A DNA stretch of 64,000 nt from Oryza sativa Japonica Group. Its lineage: Eukaryota > Streptophyta > Magnoliopsida > Poales > Poaceae. Positions 60,370 through 64,000 of this stretch are shown piece by piece (position 1 is the stretch's first letter; each line of letters begins with the position of its first letter). The stretch covers positions 20,473,501 through 20,537,500 of the forward strand of contig NC_089041.1 in assembly GCF_034140825.1 (NCBI RefSeq), written 5' to 3'. The translations under genes were made by a program, and so were the position numbers. The notes beneath the pieces were generated by a model, which worked only from the letters and a program-made list of their open reading frames with translations, did not search any database and had not been told where the DNA came from.

Positions 60370-61957
60370 GGGTTAATTGGATAGATGCCATTATAAAATC
60401 TTTAGTTTTGAAATATACCGTTACTATTAAACTATTTAGAAACATGCCATTACAACTTTTTCAGGTATTGGAAATATGTCACTGTACAACCTTTGGATGT
60501 GTTTAACAAAAATTTTAGACCAAATCGCTCTCGTCTTCTCCTTTGTCTCCACCCTCTCCTGTTCATCTTCTTTCTTCCATTTCTTTCCCTTTTGGATCTG
60601 GTATCTTAGTATTCTTCCTCCACATCTCCTTTCTCGGCCAGCAACGGCGGTGTTGTGCTGCACCATCTAGTTTCCCTTCTTCCCTTCGCTGGCCGCATCA
60701 CCACCTTCTCAGTTTCCAGCCTCCCCGAGGTCTACTGCAACAACCAAGACGCGGAGCATGTCGTTCTTGAATGTCCAGCACCCGGACGCCCAAGGACGTG
60801 CCCCTGTCGGTGCAGCTGGAGTCATTCGCCTACAGCGGCTTCACCATGGCGTGGTCCACGTCCACCGATTACGTGCTCGTCGACGAGCGCGCCTTGTGCA
60901 CAGGGCCGGTCCTGAGTTTTCAAGCTCTAGGACAAAAACTTACGTGGAGGCCCCTATATATATACATAAACTAATATATATATTTATAGTCTTATAAACA
61001 TGTAATATTTAATATTTGATATGATAAAATTATCTATATATAATATTTTAAAACTTTCAAAGAGAAATAATATAATCATAAACACTTACTTGGCACTTTC
61101 AAAAGTTTCTTCTAAAATTTCAATGAAATCATCCGAACATTTTTTCCGTTTTCTTTTTTCGCTACCGGATACATATTTTCTTGACAATATGATTAATGTT
61201 GTGCTAAAAAATAATCATTAATTATTAAGTAGTACAAGCTAATAATTTTTGATCTATAAAGAGGAAAAAGAAAGATAGAGAAAATTACCTTAGACGACGA
61301 CTGCGAGGCGCGAGCAGCCGATCGGCCGATGAGGGCGCGCCGCCGGGCGGTTGGCCTCCAATCGACGTAGTCAGCCAGTCATGCAGAGCCGCTGCGATTT
61401 GCTGCCGATTGCCGTGTTTGCGTTGCGGTTTGCCGCCGTTTACCGTTTGCAACGCGACGCGAGGCGTGATCGAGGCGACGGGAACGGAGTCAGATCGCTT
61501 CACTTTTCCTTCGCTCCTCTTCGTCTTCTGTCTTCGATACCATACATGATTCAGGACTGAGAGCGATGCTGACCCTGGGGGCGTCGTGGGCCATGGCCCA
61601 TCCGCCATGGGGCCCCCTAAATTTTGGGGGACTCGGGCGTGCGCACGGGCTGACCCCCCCTAGGGCCGGCCCTGCTTGTGCATGATCCTGACAAAGTGAC
61701 TATTACTGTGTACTCCTAATCTCACAGCAGCAAGAAACGGGAGGAAGAAGATGAACAACAGAACAGGAGAGATGGGGGAGGCAAAGGAAGAAGACGGGGG
61801 CAATTTGGTCCAAAATTTTTGTTAGACATATCCAAGGGGTATGTAATGGTATATTTCCAATACCTGAAAAATTATAATGGCATACCTCCAAATAGTTGAG
61901 TAGTAATGGTATATTTCAAAACTGAAGAATTTACAATGGCATGTATCCAATTAACCC
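60370..61957. mobile_element. Pack-MULE-like element, unit 3
   Basis: Copy of 23936-25523. Confidence 0.85.
60901..61674. mobile_element. Nested hAT element, unit 3
   Basis: Copy of 24467-25240. Confidence 0.87.
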
Positions 61958-62675
61958 AATTTTTTAAGCCTAATTAATTCATAATTATAGAATGTTTATT
62001 GTATCATCACATAGGCTAATCATGGATTTATTAGGCTCAATAGATTCGTCTCGCGAATAAGTCCAAGATTATGGATAGGTTTTGTTAATAGTCTATATTT
62101 AATACTTCTAATTAGTGTCCAAACATCCAATTTGGAAGGGACTAAAAAATTTTAGTCCATTCCAAACACCTCCTTATTATTTTTATCAAATAGCCACGTA
62201 AGCGTCATGTCAATAGCACGTGGGACGAAGACCCCTAGTCAAAGGCGTCATGTCAGCTAAAACCGGAGACATTGCTACCGAGAGAGCTCGTTTGCACAGT
62301 TTGAAGAAGGCGTCATGTCAGCCAAAACCAGAAATATTATTACCGAGGGACCTCGTTTGCACACTTTGAAGGATGGATTGTATATGGTTTTCGGATAAGG
62401 ATGAAAAACAGACTAAGCGACAAAGTAAGAGACCTAAAGTGAACTTATTTGAGGGATAAAGTCCACTTGGACTTCCTTAACTATAAGGGAATAAGTTCAC
62501 CTGACGTCCCTTAACTTTAAGTCGAGTTCGTCTGAGGTTCCTAATCCACAATAAAATCTCTACCTCTCAACTAATCATAAACCGTGCGAAAAAGATCACA
62601 AAACAGACGGAGCGATGAAGTAAGGGACCTAAAGTGAACTCATTTTGAGGGATAAAGTCACTTCATAACTATAAG

Positions 62676-63539
62676 GGAATATAAGTTCACCTGACGGCCC
62701 TCAACTTTATGTTGAGTTTGTCTGAGGTCCCTAATCCGCGATAGCAAAAATCTCTACCCCTCAACTATCATAAACCGTGCAAAAAAGATCCCAAGACAAT
62801 ATTGATCCATTTTCTCCGGTTTTGCTGACGTGGCATACGGTGGGACCCACATGTCAGCGTCCTGTCTTCTCCTCTTTTCTTTTTTCTTTTTTTTTCTTCT
62901 TGTCTTTTCTTTCTTCTCTCTTCTCCTCTTCCCTTCTTCTCCTAGCCTGAGAGGCCGGCGGGCGGGCGAGCAGGCGACGGCAGGCGGTGGCGGCGGTGTG
63001 CGGAGCAGGCAAGGGGTAACGGGTGGCGGGCGAGCGACGGCGCCTCAGAGAGGGTGTGGTGTGGGCGTCGCTGTGCTGTGGCGGGCGGAGCGGGGTGGCG
63101 GCGGTGGGGTGCAGAGGACGACGACATATGGAAGTGATGGCGGACGCTGTAGGGGACGATGGCGAGGAGGACGAAGTAGGCCGGGAGAGGATGACTCCGA
63201 CGCGCTTGGGGTTTCACCAGGAGACCTCGCCTTCACCGTCTTCGTGCCCTCACCAGAGTCGTTCCACCGCGTCCTCAGGCTGCGGCGTCCCAATAACAAC
63301 GTTGCCGATGGGTGGGTCTCACATTTTCCTTCTATTTCACTTACATGTGGGACTCACATATTATTTTATTCCTATTTTGCTAACTAGGATGCCACGTTAG
63401 TGAAACCAAGACATCTATACTGCCATAGGACATAAATTGAACGGTTTTGTATATTTGGGGTGAAGATTTCTGGTATTGAGGATAAGGGATGGCAAACAAA
63501 CTCGGTGTAAAGTTGAGGGACATCAGATGAACTTATTCC
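62676..63539. mobile_element. MULE (Pack-MULE-like), unit 3
   Basis: Copy of 26242-27105. Confidence 0.78.
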
Positions 63540-63568
63540 AACTATAAGGCAACGCATCACGGTGCATG

Positions 63569-63730
63569 GCCCATGGGCTGCGCATTCTGGCCCACAAAGC
63601 AGCACACGCACCAGTAAACCCTAGCCTCCAGGAGCTCACCCGTATAAAGTCGCAGACCTTCTCCTTCCCCTCCCCGCCGCCACTCGCCGCAGCGTGTCGA
63701 CCAGACAAGGCAGCGCCTCCGAAACCCTAG
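63569..63730 (+). promoter_or_regulatory. eL42-8 core promoter
   Basis: Same motifs as copies 4 and 6. Confidence 0.75.
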
Positions 63731-63760
63731 CTCCCCGCCTTCCCCTCCGCGGCCGCCAAA

Positions 63761-64000
63761 ATGGTACGCTTCTTCCTCCTCCCCGTCCGCCTCTCTCCGC
63801 CGCACGACGGCAAGATCATGCGCTCGTGTGTCCTCGTGCCAGTCCACGGCACCCTGCTCTGGTCGATTTGTAGGGGGATTGCGTTCTTTATTCATGTTGA
63901 TCTGCTGTAGATGGGGGCGATCTTGAGCCGGAGGAGTAGCTAGTTTCTTATTGATGCGGTTTCGGGGTTTTTAGAGATTTAACACGGTTTCGCGGTTTCT
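63761..64000 (+). CDS. RPL36A: Ribosomal protein eL42, copy 8, type B, start only
   Basis: The ATG exon (63761-63763) and the first part of intron 1, matching copies 4 and 6. Exons 2-4 lie beyond the window, so its integrity cannot be judged. Confidence 0.75.

Larger units (their letters stand above)
60244..62173. mobile_element. Tourist-like MITE interrupted by a MULE, unit 3
   Basis: Copy of 23810-25739. Confidence 0.85.

Overview
This is a plant nuclear window, most likely from rice (Oryza). The grounds are grass-type Stowaway and Tourist MITEs, Pack-MULE-like elements and a Helitron, very GC-rich first exons next to AT-rich introns, and intact plant gene families. The species is an inference and was not checked by search.

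Layout. 1-2720 holds LTR and DNA-transposon relics. 3445-6359 (+) is an intact six-exon gene for an SGP1/Spg1/Tem1-type small GTPase. 6998-8651 is a minus-strand LINE-like retroposon with a perfect 15-bp target duplication. From about 8.1 kb to the end the window is a nested array built round one small gene, eL42 (60S ribosomal protein L36a/L44). Seven complete eL42 genes and the start of an eighth lie on the + strand, plus two 3' fragments. All seven full copies encode the same 105-residue protein. Each first exon contributes only the ATG, and each first intron carries a box C/D snoRNA whose guide matches the 5' end of 18S rRNA.

The array grew in at least three steps that can be read from junctions and empty sites. 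(1) An old duplication gave eL42 types A and B. (2) A tandem duplication of about 10.9 kb (8123-19051 and 19052-29915) has a GCTG junction. (3) A recent tandem multiplication of an 18.2-kb unit (16080-34301, 34302-52517, 52518 to beyond the end) has a GTGC junction. The 18.2-kb unit also carries an intact minus-strand gene for a plastid glucose-6-phosphate/phosphate translocator (GPT; 31294-33347 and 49510-51563). Sequence upstream of GPT is replaced by a LINE fragment about 90 bp before its ATG.

Mobile DNA marks the stages. A 1.9-kb Helitron with an internal higher-order minisatellite sits downstream of one B copy, and the other B copy keeps the empty site. A hAT element lies inside a MULE that lies inside a Tourist MITE; the ancestral copy has the MITE without the MULE. 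A Stowaway MITE is present only in the first copy.

Functionally, eL42 and the snoRNA both serve ribosome production and are multiplied together. GPT brings glucose 6-phosphate into plastids for starch and the oxidative pentose phosphate pathway. The GTPase belongs to the septation/MAP4K signalling family. The last two have no evident functional link to the array.
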